Part shown: positions 26,190 to 40,680 of the stretch, piece by piece
How the letters are laid out: each line of letters opens with the position of its first letter
How positions within the stretch are numbered: position 1 is the stretch's first letter
Assembly: GCF_964340395.1 (NCBI RefSeq)
Contig: NC_135555.1
Span: 8,876,931 to 8,940,930 of the forward strand
Source: Glandiceps talaboti
Taxonomy: Eukaryota; Hemichordata; Enteropneusta; Spengelidae
Direction of reading: 5' to 3'
Length of the DNA stretch: 64,000 nucleotides
Translations under genes and position numbers: made by a program
Notes under the pieces: model-generated
What the model was told of the DNA's origin: nothing
The model's database searches: none
The model's input: only the letters and a program-made list of their open reading frames with translations

Positions 26190-26286
26190 TTAATGAACTC
26201 TAGTCGGGCTTATAATGCAGATATTGCACCAACCGAGGACTCGGTTGGTCTAATATCTGCATTATAGCCCGACTTGAGTTCATTAA
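26190..26286. mobile_element. Near-perfect palindrome of 97 bp (foldback MITE-like)
   Basis: The sequence runs TTAATGAACTC..TCGGGCTTATAATGCAGATATT..ACCGAG, a 2-bp centre, then the reverse complement back to GAGTTCATTAA. Only a few positions mismatch, so a single strand can form one hairpin of nearly 48 bp. Both ends carry TTAA. A foldback transposon remnant is the likeliest source. No conserved transposase ends are recognised. Confidence 0.75.
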
Positions 26287-28794
26287 GTAGGTTACTCCAC
26301 GTTCACACCAAGCAAATGTTTAAAAACTTATTATTAGAGGTAGAATTTCTTGGCCCAATAGAGTTAAAAGCAGCTGAATAACCAATCAAAGAGCTGAATC
26401 CTCAAGCTACTGAATGTGGTTGGAATATTTTGATTTTTGAAACAATGGACTTCAAACACACCTGTGTGTGGTCACTAATTGGCCAATCGCTTATGAGGAT
26501 GTGTTTACAAATTAGCATGTCATTGCCAGCTATAGGCCAGTGATTGGCCAATCCCAATTCATTTTAACTATGTGGCACTAGAGGAACACGTGTTTCCATA
26601 AATGTTGTCGTTAGGTTTGGACGAGAGCACATATCAGTTGGCACTGTACGTTGATGGGCGTTTGTAGATATCTTAATCCAGTTTGGCTTCTCCATGATTT
26701 CAGGAACAGACAGGTGAGTAAAATTGACTCCCTGTGACCTCAAAGTTTTACGTCGCCTTCTAAAAAATGTTTTCGTCCTCAAGACTTGAAACGGTTCTGT
26801 GTGCCTCAAATCCTACGTGATTTAACTGACCACTGGGTTATCACTATCGCCACTCTGTAAGTCCGATTGTTCGCCACGATGTGCACTAATGAGACATTCT
26901 ATGTCCTTTCAATCAGTGCAGTAGCTGTTTTAGTACATGTGCCGAGTGCGATAGGTTTTTCAAAATATGTATCGTACTCACATTTTGTCTTATAGAATGT
27001 TCTCTTCACTCAGTAACTTCTCAAATTATCAAAAGCTTCGAAAATTATCAGCAAGTTTGCGACGTTATTTACTAAAATTCTGACTCTGTTTGGGTATACA
27101 GCCATACCGTATGCTTGTCAAGTCGATTCATATATTGTTCCTAACTTTAGTGTTAGTTATATGTTCGACCTGCAAAAAGACCTCGAATTAGATCAGCGTA
27201 TATTCTTTGTGGCTGTGATTTAAGCAAAGTGTAGGCATTAAACTTCCCTTTTAATTAACAGTACAGTTTGAGACTAGTTACAATAATTCTAGCGTTGAGT
27301 TTTGTTTTTGAGCTTTCGTTTTTGTTGAACTTTTTTTTTATTATTCCTGGGTTTGCTCTTATTCTTAAGTTAGTTTTTGAGTCCAAACCTCGGAAGAATA
27401 AAAAACTCAATAAAGCAAAATAAGAGGTCAAAACGAAACACCAATATTACAATTATTGCATCTATGTTTAAGACATAATGTGTAAAACTAACACATGACA
27501 CTTTCTGTACTTAATGCATTTTCTTATTAGATACTCAATACAAATGCATATTTTTTTTTCTAGTGTGGAACAGTGTATTGATATTGTATCGTACCACAGT
27601 GCAATAGCCGGATAGTGTACTGAAGCTGTACAATATTACACAATGTCGATGTAATCTAGTAAATAATGTACTCGTGAAACAAAGGGTTTAGAGTCTTTAG
27701 ACAAGCTTACTAAGTGAAGTGATGTACAAAGTAGATGATAATGATAAATATTGGTGCGCCCTCCCTTGTCTGAAGTTGGATGGCTTAATGTCACCTGACA
27801 GAGAGTGTCAAACAAGCCTCTGTCGGGAAAATTATTCGAATATCGGATTCTAAACTGATGTTGATTGTCAGTTTGATGTTACTATGAAATAAACAACTGT
27901 ATGTTACAAATGATTTTTATAGGATGTACAAATTGCTATTCCATGCCCTTATTAATGCTTTGATATTTTTATTGATAGAGTGGGATTTTAATGGTCCATT
28001 ATGTTGTTAGAATTGATCTAGTTCCGTCCTTGATTTATTTCTCAATCACTTCATGTTTGGTTGTGAACGAAGAAATGCTAGATTCAATACCGCTGAATTG
28101 CAAAAATAGTTATGTTCTTCAAACTTATTCTCTCCACATAACTGTAATAATTGACTGTTTAAAATGGATTGATTTTCTGATTAGTTTCGCACCTAAGCGT
28201 TCTTTTTAAAGGAAATTGTTCACACACATAGTATTATAGTGTCGTTGTCCGTAATGGAATAGTTCATAGTAGCGGTCGTTCTGGGAAGGTCAATAATGTG
28301 TTCCAGGACTATTAATTGCTTTTTGTGTATATGAATTTGAAGCTGTGTAGGAAATGGATGCGGAAGCAGACGTGGTTGTCTTTTCTTGATCTTTCTTGAC
28401 CATCCATTGCCATCCAGCAGAGAGTAGCAATTATTCACACGTTTGCCCATAGCATTTCCAGCGTCAAATATCATTGTACAGAACAAATCGTGACCTTTCT
28501 GTGTTTAGGACTTGGTGAAAGGCAGAGCATTTTCACCAATGGTGATTACCCTATCGTTCTTGTCTTTACAAGTACCTTGCAGTGGGTTAAAGTAGCTTCG
28601 TTAGTGCCGGGGAACAGTCTCTCGGACGTCACTTAGTCATTGCTGTAATTTCATGAAGTTTACAGATCGTGTACAGAATTTGCAATGTTTTGATTGTTCA
28701 GTGATAGACAGCGTGACACGAGTCGTGTAGGCTAGTTATGTAGAGTGGCTTTCCATGACTATATCTCTGACCACTATGATAATAGTATAATTAC
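26287..28794. other. Intergenic; paired ATTGGCCAATC motifs near 26.5 kb
   Basis: TAATTGGCCAATCGC (26476) and GATTGGCCAATCCC (26552) are related palindromic blocks 76 bp apart. They contain CCAAT-box and NF-Y-like sequence on both strands but are more likely repeat ends. The frames 26564-26809 (-), 27991-28209 (+) and 28220-28486 (-) are not recognisable. Confidence 0.35.
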
Positions 28795-28995
28795 TACCGC
28801 GACATTCAAGGTTTCGGCTTACTAAGACAGTCACAACTATTATTGTTTGATGTGGTAGATTACACACGTGACTGAGTCATTGATAGCGGTGTATCTGTTG
28901 TGCAGATATAATCATTCCCAATCAATATAGTATGTGTCAATATGAGAAAAAAATTGTTATCAGGAGTGCCACCCTACCGATAGTATAATTACACC
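28795..28995 (-). mobile_element. Partial copy C of the 37.1-kb inverted-repeat family
   Basis: Read on the minus strand it ends with CTACCACATCAAACAA, a TAGTTGTGACTGTC block and CTTAGTAAG..GAAACC, matching the right half of copy A. The other terminal repeat is not recognisable, so it is truncated or diverged. Confidence 0.5.
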
Positions 28996-29654
28996 AAAAG
29001 CTTATAATTATGAATATATCAGAATAATACTTTTAGTTTGCCATAGTTCAAGTCTTACTGGTCGCATGTTCTACATCGGTAACCATCACCATATGTTACA
29101 ATTACAGCACTTACAACTTTCAAATAAAACCTACCAGTAGTCGAAAGCTAAATTTATTGGCGCCACTACCACCTTTTTGTATGTTTATGCCTGTCTCTCC
29201 AGCGTCTATGGTTTATGTTGTTCAGTGTTAATTTACGACATAATTTACGACATTAAACGTTATTTTACGTTAATTTACGATATAAAACTTGTATACGAGG
29301 CTGTAAATATTCTCCTTTGGATATAACAATTTGTTATCATAACATGTGAACATTAAAGTTGTAATATGGATGAGAAATGGGTAGTGATATAAATTAGTTC
29401 TTGTAGTATTTTTCTACTTAAATTCAATAAACTGCAAAAAAGATCTGCTAAAAGTTTATCATTGTACCACATGAAGTGGTTCATAGTAATAGGGTTTATT
29501 AATTTTATTATTGTGACTTGCAACTCAAGGAGTTACCCAGCCCCATAGACTTGTAAGTCCCCATTAAATACAAATTAGTTACAGTAATTACAAGGTGCAG
29601 AAATAGAGTGGGTAAACACAGGTAATCACTACGTCACGTGAAATACTACGAATT

Positions 29655-29988
29655 TACACACACATACAGACAGACAGAAAGGCAGACAGACAGACAGACA
29701 GACACACATACATATATACACACATACACACATACACACATACATACACACATACATACACACATACATACATACATACATACATACATACATACATACA
29801 TACATACATACATACATGCATACATGCATACATACATACATACATACATACATACATACACACATACACACATACATACATACATACATACATACATACA
29901 TACATACATACATACATACATACATACATGCATGCATGCATACATGCATACATACATACATACATACATACATACATACATACATACA

Positions 29989-30020
<32 letters not shown>

Positions 30021-30030
30021 ATATATATAT
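29655..30030. repeat. (ACAT)n/(ACAC)n/(ACAG)n compound microsatellite
   Basis: About 375 bp of ACAT with GCAT and ACAC interruptions, starting with an ACAG block and ending in AT. All overlapping long frames are YVCM/HTYI repeats. Confidence 0.97.
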
Positions 30031-30189
30031 GATGAACTGTCGACTCAAATTCAAAATGAATCGGAAAGTGCAATCATGTCATTGCCTGTTGATAATTCGA
30101 TTTTACATTTCTTTAAGTACTGTCGATTAAACTTAAGATTCACGAATATTATAACATTATACTCCGTGTTTAATGTCCACAGACCTGTT

Positions 30190-30441
30190 ACATAACTGGA
30201 CTGTTACGTGCAGTGCTGTAGCAGCAGTGTAACTAGTCTGTTGGGTCAGCACTGTAACATTAATGCTCCATTGATGATGATGAACAGTAACACTGCTGTA
30301 ACACATATGTTCGAACAGTGCTGTTACAGCGCTGTTCGAACTTGAATGGTACAGTAATAGAACTGTTGTTGTGTAACTACATTGCCGTAGTAGTGTTGGT
30401 AACGTTTATGTTCCCTCAGCAGTGTTGGAACATGTATGCTA
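30190..30441. repeat. Cluster of CAGTGCTGTTACA-like motifs with a 33-bp palindrome
   Basis: Variants of (A)CAGTG(C)TGTAAC occur about eight times on both strands. At 30309-30341 GTTCGAACAGTGCTGT faces ACAGCGCTGTTCGAAC, a near-perfect palindrome. Probably a degenerate tandem or inverted repeat. Confidence 0.6.
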
Positions 30442-31051
30442 CTCTGGTCTAAAACTAATTCGCATACACTCGAATTTGTTGAAGATAATGAAAATAGAAT
30501 TGAACTTACATCTTATTAATTTCGTTTACATCTATTCTCAATATACATTTGATGACATCACTATCAAGGTTGTTATCTACACACTTATCACGTCACTTGT
30601 TAGTTTACCAGTGGAAAAAATTACAACCGATGTGTGGTTACTGTACAGCAGTGGTCGACGTCGTTCTTCGTTGAGTTCGATCAGCTGAACCGATGATGAT
30701 ATCACATCGAGTTGGTAGGCGTTCAGAAAGCGTTAAATATCAAAGTAGCCCGTTCTCTGAACGAGGTCTAATTAGGGATGATGGTAGACATTTACTAACA
30801 CGTACACTATACATGTTTACGCCATCATCCTTGGAATTAAAAATAGAACCATGATAACTATTGGCAGTGATAAATGGACGTTCATAATATTACACATGGT
30901 TTTGTGTTCGGTCCTTGAATACAGGTGCAGTGATGACGATATCACGGGAAGGTAGTAGGCGTTCAAATATGACACCCATGACATCACAGGTATTTCAACT
31001 GACGTATATACACTGAATAGAGTGCGAATGCAGTCAGTATTTATTAGTTTA

Positions 31052-31075
31052 GCGTAGTCGTCGTCGTCGTCTTCG

Positions 31076-31149
<74 letters not shown>

Positions 31150-31164
31150 GTCGTCGTCATCTTC

Positions 31165-31208
<44 letters not shown>

Positions 31209-31209
31209 T
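31052..31209. repeat. (ATC)n trinucleotide repeat with CGTCGT ends
   Basis: About 45 ATC units, bordered and interrupted by CGT and CTT variants. Confidence 0.95.
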
Positions 31210-34200
31210 ATTTCCTCCTCCATCTCCTTATCTTGAATATCGTACTTTCAGTCCCAACTAGGGAGAGATAGCATGACATAACTGACTAGTATGGACGGGC
31301 TGGGATTTACTTTACGGTGAGATTCAATGAATATGACATAGTGTTAATTTTTGAAGACAGTGATTAAGTTATGAGATGGGGGGGGGGGGGGTAATGATAT
31401 AATGTCATTCAAAACTTCGGTAGTAAATGTGCCCTGGGATATTGACAGAATAACTAAACACATGATCATTATTACACACGAAGCTGCCGAGAACGCCAAA
31501 ACGAGGTGACACGGTGATCGACAAAAACCACTCAAATCTACTGTTTGATAGCACAATTGCCACCTTAACAAACAACAATTGAGTGAATGGAGGTTTAGCG
31601 CACTTGTATTGATTTACCACGTAATATTCAGTGTTAGACATCACATTTGTCCTTCTGGCTGTGTCAAGTAAGTGGTTCACCTAATCTAACATCATCGACA
31701 GTCAGCCACTCACTCACCCACCGTCAGGATTGTGCAAGTTTGTCTAAAATGATGTGCTTTTAATGGAAGACTAAAGATTAAAGAATGCATATGAAAAGAG
31801 CAACATCCCCTTGGTGTATATCTGCAGTCGTACACAATACGATGGTTTCAGACAGCAAGTTTCACTGATATCACACATTGATTAACTTGTTCAGGTGACG
31901 TGACAGACACGCGATTTGACAGTCAATGCGTATTATCTCAGACTCAGTGCTGTAAGGTTATTATGTACGGTTTGACGCGAACACAGCAGGTAAATCAAAT
32001 ATTCCAATTGGCTTTTGATAAGTTCGTAAAAAATGGATTTTTTTTTTCAAGAGGGACATTGAAGTCAACCATTACAAAACCGATGTAAGACGATCAAGTT
32101 AACACTTTAATACATCATAGATTAGAATATGACCTGCTACAAGATTGTCAACTGACGTGGGAAACCCTAAGGTGTTATTGTGCACGATGTTCTATACAGC
32201 TTTATTTCTGTCTTTGTTTACTGAAAATGACAAGTGACAGCACTATAATTGGTCTGTTGCTACAAGAAAATTAACACACTTTTTCACTTGACTATGATTC
32301 AAATGTCAATGCCAATTTGGATTAACTGACGGTAACATTGTACAGATGATTGGTTGAGCCCTGGTAGTGTTTTGCATATTCATATAATGACGTCACAGAA
32401 CACTGTACAGCAACCCTGTCAATACGAAAACACCTGTAAATTCGTGTTTTAAACATAACTTGTTATTCTCGATCGATATATTAAATTCGTTGGCTGGCTG
32501 TCTATGCTGACCATGACTCACTCACAATCAACCTTTTTTTCACTTAGATGAACTAATGAAATTCAAATTAAGGTAATTACCAACTACTGATTTGTATCGT
32601 GTAGTTACAAGAGAAAGGCCAGAAGAAAGGGCACAAGATTAAAAGTTCGAGGACAAATTATCTGAAACACTCAAACAACATAAAATCAGACTGTTTTGTA
32701 TCTAGTCTATTGACTGGCATTGAGTCTCAGAAAAAACAAAGAACAACCTTGTTTCCTAGAATAATTAGATATTACTCTGTCTTCGTCCAGCCAAGGAAAA
32801 TACGAGTAACCTAGGTGGCTTTGTCACTACGAGTCGCTAGACGAGTACTGACACAACCTTTAGATCACGAGTATTTTCCGGTTGAATGGAGAGAATAATA
32901 TTGAGGAATAATATAATTTTACCTCCTCAAGTTTAATTTATGCAATATTGAGAAAAGATAATGAGGATTTTGAACTTTGACACACATTTCAAACACTACC
33001 AATGGCATAGATGCACGTTGTCGTGTCATAGAACAACCAGCATATAAAATCCATATTTTTTTTATTCCACTTGGTTTTCCTACTGTATAATGACTGGCAT
33101 ACTACATTGACAATTTTGAAATCTGCCCTTTTTCTACTAGCCTATTAATTGAGAGTTAAGTCAAACGAAATGGCAAGAACTGCCTTGTCTACCAGCCTAC
33201 TAACTGGCATTTAGGGACGGGTAAGTTTCTTTGGGATGGGGCGGGTCAATGTTTCTTTTTTCATTACTATATCAAAACACCTCAGTGTGCTTTCCCCGTA
33301 AACAAATCAAACAGGAGCATGAGGAAGACACCTAGTTTCATTGGTACAACAAATAGGCTCTGACACCCCCTCTGACACCCCTCTTACTGTAACAAACAAA
33401 ACTTGATGACCACCTTATTAGTTTTAGAAACATTATGACGTACCCCTTCCCAGTTGTTCAGATTTTGGTAAAATTATCGAAGAGAGTCGACTATAAACTA
33501 TTTAGAGGTCAGCACTGTTTTATCGTAGAAAATTATCTATTAAGTATTATACATGGGATTGAAATATCCAACGATATTTAAGAGTATCATGACAGTGCAC
33601 GTCGGTGCATCCATAGACAGTGTCTGTGGTGCATCTGATGGCTGATGTAATCGAGAGCTCATCGAGGAGATGGTGTTCTTGTCTTGGGATCTCCCCTAGA
33701 AGCTGTGGGGGTTTGGGAAATCTTTCCAGGTAATGTTAAGTTAAGGCTTCATACCATTGTAGAAATGATCTAATTGTCGATTTAAACATGTTGACCCCAT
33801 CAATCCACCCCCTGACTAGAAACTGACTAGTCCCTTAGTCTAAGAAAAATGGCAAAAAATGACGTGTATTGACTGGCATGGCATTGAGGTAGAAATGCAG
33901 ACTGTGTTTTTTTTCTTGAACTTATTCACGTGATGATGAAATGTCTGTCAAGTCTGCGGTTTCTAACCACTCAATTTTCACTGTATACAACACTGATTCT
34001 GGAAAAACATGTAACACTAATGGTGAAAAAAGGAAATGGCGTCATAGAACTTTGTGGTATGAATTCTTCATTGGAAAAGCCTGTCGTTATGTTGACCTTT
34101 GACCTCTCAAATCATTGTTATATTATAAAGAAGTAAGCAGCTAGCAATGTAACAATATTTCATTAGTGGTTGAAATATTTTTTATTAATACATGTACATA

Positions 34201-34980
34201 TGATTTACGGCCGATGACGTCATCTGAGTCTGAGTGATTTGAAAAGTGAACCATTCCTCAACCTTACATACACAATGTTCGTCTTGAGAGCTTTGTAAGT
34301 TTGTAGCCATTGCGAACACGATAACTTAAGGTGAATTTAAGGACCCTTAAGTTCTTGTGTTATTTTACTACTCTGTTCTACTTTGTTAAACAGCAACGTA
34401 CAAAATTAAATAATGGATCAAAGAGTTTTGAAGTATAATATGTAAATGTATTAATCGCTAATTAGATTTCTTTTACGAGATCACGACTAAACTGCTGTGT
34501 ATTGTGGTGTAGCATAAAACGGGTGTATCAGACGTTGCCATGGTAATTTTCAGTGGCTGGTTTGACGTGTCTAGTATCTATAAACGTGTACATATTCCTG
34601 GCATTGGTGTGGCAGGCATTGAGTTATGCTATTTTATTTTCCTACTTCTTTGCATTATGTTGAAGGTAATTTCTAATCGTTTCGACGCCCTCATTTCTTT
34701 GTGGTGGTGGTGGTGGGGGGGGGGGGGTATCTCAATTTCGCTGCAATCTGTTACTTTTAATTCTTTTAATTTTATCCCAATTCGCTATGTAATAAACTTA
34801 TATTAATGTAATGTGCTTATATCAATGCATTTAAATACTACATCGCTTACAGATATGAATCAAATTTAAAGTGACATCAAATTCAATTGAACAATATTAT
34901 GTCAGTAGAAATGGTCTCTTCATATTGACAATCGTTGGCGAAGTCAGTGAATGCGTCGGTTTAAATGGAATGTCACTATG
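31210..34980. other. Anonymous intergenic sequence, 3.8 kb
   Basis: No gene is supported. GACTGGCAT recurs at about 32711, 33091 and 33870 (with ACTGGCATT at 33206), usually beside ATT/CTA, which hints at a decayed repeat. G runs lie at 31378-31392 and 34715-34728. Frames such as 33930-34136 and 34540-34806 (+) lack features. Confidence 0.35.
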
Positions 34981-35225
34981 AATATGATATGATATGATAT
35001 GATTATATATGATATATGATGACATGACATGATGTGATGTGATGCGATACGATATATTATTTGATATGTGATATAATGTGATATGTTATATATTGTGATA
35101 TTACGTAATATAATGTGATATTATGTGATATAGTGTGATATAATGTGATATGACATGACGTGACACAACATGATGCGTGTGATGTGATGCGATGCGATAT
35201 GATATACGATACAATACGATATGAC
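34981..35225. repeat. Degenerate (TGATA)n pentanucleotide array
   Basis: GATAT/GATGT/GACAT/GATGC units at 5-bp spacing, scrambled by transitions. Confidence 0.85.
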
Positions 35226-36402
<1,177 letters not shown>

Positions 36403-37142
36403 TCTCGGTGTTTTTACACAATTTACTCAGTTACTATTCATTACCGTATAATTTCGAACATGTCTCATCTTTTCACCATTCTCGCAAGTCAGAACACATA
36501 TTTCTGCTAACTGGGGAGCACGTTTTGGAGGGTGCCGTAAAGAAGCCTGTGGTTTACGACGATCTCCGTTACAACTCGCAGAGATTGTTTTTGATTTTTA
36601 TCCATCTGTGATAGTTAAACTTGTAGTCACCATGATAAGATATTAAATAAAAAATCTCGAAGATGTATAAAACCAAAAACTTGACAATATAGATTTATAA
36701 CAGTATGGTATTAATCCAACCCGTCACTGTCTTTTAGCTGCTTCCCCTCCTCGCATACAAGCACCACCAGACGGGGGGGGGGGTGTGGTATGATAGTGGT
36801 TCCATACGTCTGTCCGTGGCATACAGTCGGACATGTAGATCTGTTTCTTCTTTTCACCCATGTTACAACTTTCTCTAAAAATCCTTTTCAAATTTCGTGA
36901 GATGAATAAAGCACAATTAAGTATTCATTGCTATTAAACAAATAGTGATAATCTTTCCATCTTTGACATTTCATAATAGGTTGTTTATCTAAACGAAGAC
37001 GTAACTGTTATTTGACGTGTATCAGACTGCCAAATATGGACATAAATCATGAATCTAAAGGTTGTTCATGCAAATGAGTATAGGTAGAGTCCTGCTAAGA
37101 CAAATATACCATATTTGGACATCATGTATTACTCGGGTAATC

Positions 37143-37480
37143 AAGGCTTCGGTTTATGAAGATAGACACAAACTAAAACTGTTGTTGCAACTTGTTGATA
37201 CAACAGTGGTAATAAGTGAGTAAAAAGTTATATAAGCTATGGATGTTGGGTAAATTATAGGTATAGTCTCAGTAGGGCGACTCTCAGAAGATTAGTTCAA
37301 TAAACTTGCAGTATACTGTTTTTGATACGTGCTTGGGATTGCCAATGTTTACATTATATCTTGATCACAGGATGATTATATCTCACAACAGGGAAGCCTC
37401 TATCACCCACTTGTGTATCTACCACATCAAACAACACTATTTTTAGTTTGTGTCAATCTTAGTAAGTTGAAACCACGATC
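37143..37480. mobile_element. Inverted-repeat element with AAACTAAAA(C/T)TGTTG ends, copy A (MITE-like)
   Basis: The left end (37148-37190, with GACACAAACTAAAACTG) is complementary to the right end (37433-37480, with TTTTAGTTTGTGTC). Inside are the shared landmarks TATCACCCACTTGTG and CTACCACATCAAACAA. Copies of the family recur near 61590-61850 and, inverted and partial, at 28795-28995. No coding sequence. Confidence 0.6.
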
Positions 37481-39234
37481 ACCAGAGTCGTAACTTCCCC
37501 AATAAAGACTTAACTTATTATTGAGCAGAATTCTGTGATTGATTAACAAATACATGATGTTAATGACTGCGTGGGTGGCTTTGTTTTAATTTGAAATTTA
37601 ATCTCAGCACCTCGTAGAGCTAAATGTTAGGTAAAGAGATCTTCAGATTGAATTCCAACATATTAGTCTAGTTCATCGTTGCGATTTACACCTCCACTCA
37701 CAGTATAGTCAGAGTCGTTACGCTTAGAAGTCCTGAGATGCACGAGTTTAGTTAGCAACCACGTTGGCATCCAGACTACAACATATAGACTAGACAACTA
37801 CTCACTACTACAATGTTGCCATAGTGATGATGTTAGATATTGATAGGCTTACATCAGCGAACTGACGTGCATAGGGTACCCATAATAAACTGACAAAAGT
37901 CGTAATGCTCCATATTTGTGACAAAACCAGTAATTGATTTGTTAAAGGAGATAATGACGTAGCTGTGACGTCACGAATCATACTGGAATTATGATACATG
38001 ATATATTCATATTTAGTTCTATTCTTCATATCACATTTATAATACAACAATCTCATTCGCACGAGATTCGTGACAGTATATTTCACAGATTGTATTTATT
38101 ATCGTCATCCTCGTCAATCAGACATAAGCCACAGAGAATTGTTGACAAGAACAAAAACCTGAACAAGTAACACGCGACGTGTCGATCGTGCCGGATGTTT
38201 TCAGTACATCAGTGTATCAACGTTATCAATAAATATAGGTGTAGCTACCCCACAGCAGTCGTGTGATATCGCCATTCAGCATCCAGTATTGTTATTAAGC
38301 ATTATAATTTATGATAGTTGTTATCCATACTGATGAATATTACATTTACTTTACAAAGGCCACACTATTAGCAAAATGAATGGGGTATGCTATAATACTC
38401 AAATATTGGTATTTTTAAATATAAATGTATGATGAAATCATATGTGAAATATTCCTATGAACTATTCAAAACAACAGAGGAATATATCAGCCCAACATTT
38501 CATTTCTAGAACAAAATCAGCCTTGTACGATAACATGTAAACATTTACATTTAAATGACGTAATGATAGCCTTGTGGTAATCCGAACAAAGGCGTGTTTA
38601 ACGTTGATACTTAGAAATCAGTACTTTTTTTGACCCTCACGTGTTAGTGTTACCATCCATAAATTATCGCTAAACTGTAACTGTTATTGAAAGTGTTCCA
38701 TTCATTTCAGGGCATATATTAATCCTTGACAAATGGCGGCAAGTGAATAACAATTTTTATGTCTCGTTGCTAAAAATTCTGCAGAGTACATCAATCTCAT
38801 TCATAAGTTTTGTTGTTTGACATTCATACCATGTTTTATCAAGTGTACGTTTGCCTTGACATGACGGAATTTGGAAAACAATGGATAAACTTGTATTAAT
38901 GTGTTCACCTTACTAACAAGGGGGGGGGGGATGCAATAATGGTATGGTAACAAAATATTCGTCTATATGGAAGATGAAAAAATAGTCTAAGTTTACAAGA
39001 GAATATGATTTTTATGAACGTAAGAATACCAAACTAGCTAAAACTCCAATCCCAGCATGGTTTTCTGCAAGTTGGACTGACTGAGATATTTAGAGAACTT
39101 CTAGTCTAAATGTTGATATTGTAGGAGGGCTTGAAACATCGACAGTAGTGTACTTAACTTTTGTGGTTGCAAAGTTTTCAAAGGATGGACGTTTTAGGCC
39201 GTGGAACTGAGTACAGCGAACTATAGCTCTTTAT

Positions 39235-39385
39235 TCAAACTTTAAGGTAAGAACCAATTTCCCTGAAAAGTTCTTAACATGATTTCCAAACTTTGCCATG
39301 TGGAAACTTGTTCATGGTCATCCTGGTGATCAGTTTTCACATCGAGTTAACACAGCATTCGACGGCCATATTGGATTCTGATTTA
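39235..39385 (+). repeat. Dispersed repeat family 3, copy C
   Basis: Shares CCCTGAAAAGTTCTT, CAAACTTTGCCATGTGG and GGCCATATTGGATTCTG with the minus strand of 25493-25695. Confidence 0.55.
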
Positions 39386-39442
39386 TTTTTTGAATAAATT
39401 AACATCAAGAGTTTATAAGATCTTTATTTCTGAGGTGCATAC

Positions 39443-39477
39443 TATCTCAGACCACTTTTCTATAGTGGTCTGAGATA
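39443..39477. repeat. 14-bp perfect hairpin (TATCTCAGACCACT)
   Basis: TATCTCAGACCACT, a 7-nt loop, then AGTGGTCTGAGATA. The arm motif recurs near 44614-44632 (ATCTCAGACCACTAAAAGTC), so it may be the end of a repeat family. Confidence 0.8.
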
Positions 39478-40379
39478 CTACATTGAGCTCAATGTGTGAC
39501 TATCCATCTACATTGCCGGTTTTTGTTGTATTTAGTATGTTCAACTTAATATGATTTATGACACAGCTAGACTTGTGCATTAACAATGTTTTATAACACT
39601 GCTTATTTAGTACATAGAGACAGCAATCTAAAAATAGTGTTATATGAAAAGCAAACAGAAATAAATGACATGATCATCCGGTTCGTCATTTAAAGGAAAT
39701 GGAATAACTTCCATTTGGTTGAACAATACGTTTGTTTCCTTCTTTTGTTTGTGTGTGATTTCATGGCACGTTGGATTGTAAAGAAGAACCGTATAACCAA
39801 TGTAGTACTTTACACGCCTAAATGAATTGCATACACACTACCAGAGTTGGGATCTTTACGTCTGTAACTTCGTGTAACTACAGAACTGACGAGCTTGTAT
39901 GCATGTAAGTAGGCGCTGATAATCAAATATCACGCCTAGCGCCTGTCCTAATAGAAACCGAGAATTCTTTTGCTACGTCAGTTACAGTATCTCTCCTTTC
40001 ATGGAACCCTCGCTTGGTAATAAGTAAAGGCATTGCTGTATGTGGTGAAGACACCTTTTTTACCATTAAAATCACTGTTTAATGCAGTGATGGAACCTTT
40101 GAAAGCATACTTTCACACCATTTCAATTTTATCTATTTGACTGCCGTATATCTGAATATATGTTGCCACACTACATTTAAATCACTATATTCACAATCTG
40201 ATCACGTCTCGTCTATTTATCATTACTTAAGAAAAAAGTAGGAAATGCTTAAGTAAGAAAGGACTGAATTGCAGCGCCTAACTAAACTCTGACAAAGCAA
40301 CAAGGAAGTGCATATCACAATTGTCAAATCAGCATTTACGCATTCCTTTGACTGAAAAACAAATGAAACGATGCATTAT

Positions 40380-40486
40380 GAGGTCAGTTGAACATTTGCA
40401 ATATCGTCTCTCTATCTCTGCCTCAGTCTCTCTGTTTCTCTGCCCATGTCTCTTTATCTCTGTCTCTCCCTCCCTCCCTTTCTTTT

Positions 40487-40577
<91 letters not shown>

Positions 40578-40580
40578 ATA

Positions 40581-40619
<39 letters not shown>

Positions 40620-40680
40620 GTCTGTCTGTCTGTATGTCTTTCCATTAAACATCTTTCCCCCTCCCCCCCTCTCTCTCTCT
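40380..40680. repeat. Pyrimidine tract: (CT)n, (CTTT)n, (CTGT)n
   Basis: Strongly strand-biased 300-bp polypyrimidine run with a ~100-bp CTTT core and a ~55-bp CTGT block; it could form triplex DNA. Confidence 0.95.

Larger units (their letters stand above)
37481..40379. other. Intergenic sequence with a family 3 repeat and a hairpin
   Basis: Apart from 39235-39385 and the hairpin at 39443 nothing could be assigned. The frame 37808-38086 (-) covers a TGACGTCA-containing stretch and has no domain features. Confidence 0.35.

Noticed and set aside
29629-30130. Several 100-140 codon frames on both strands
   Set aside because: Low-complexity translation of the ACAT array; no gene evidence.
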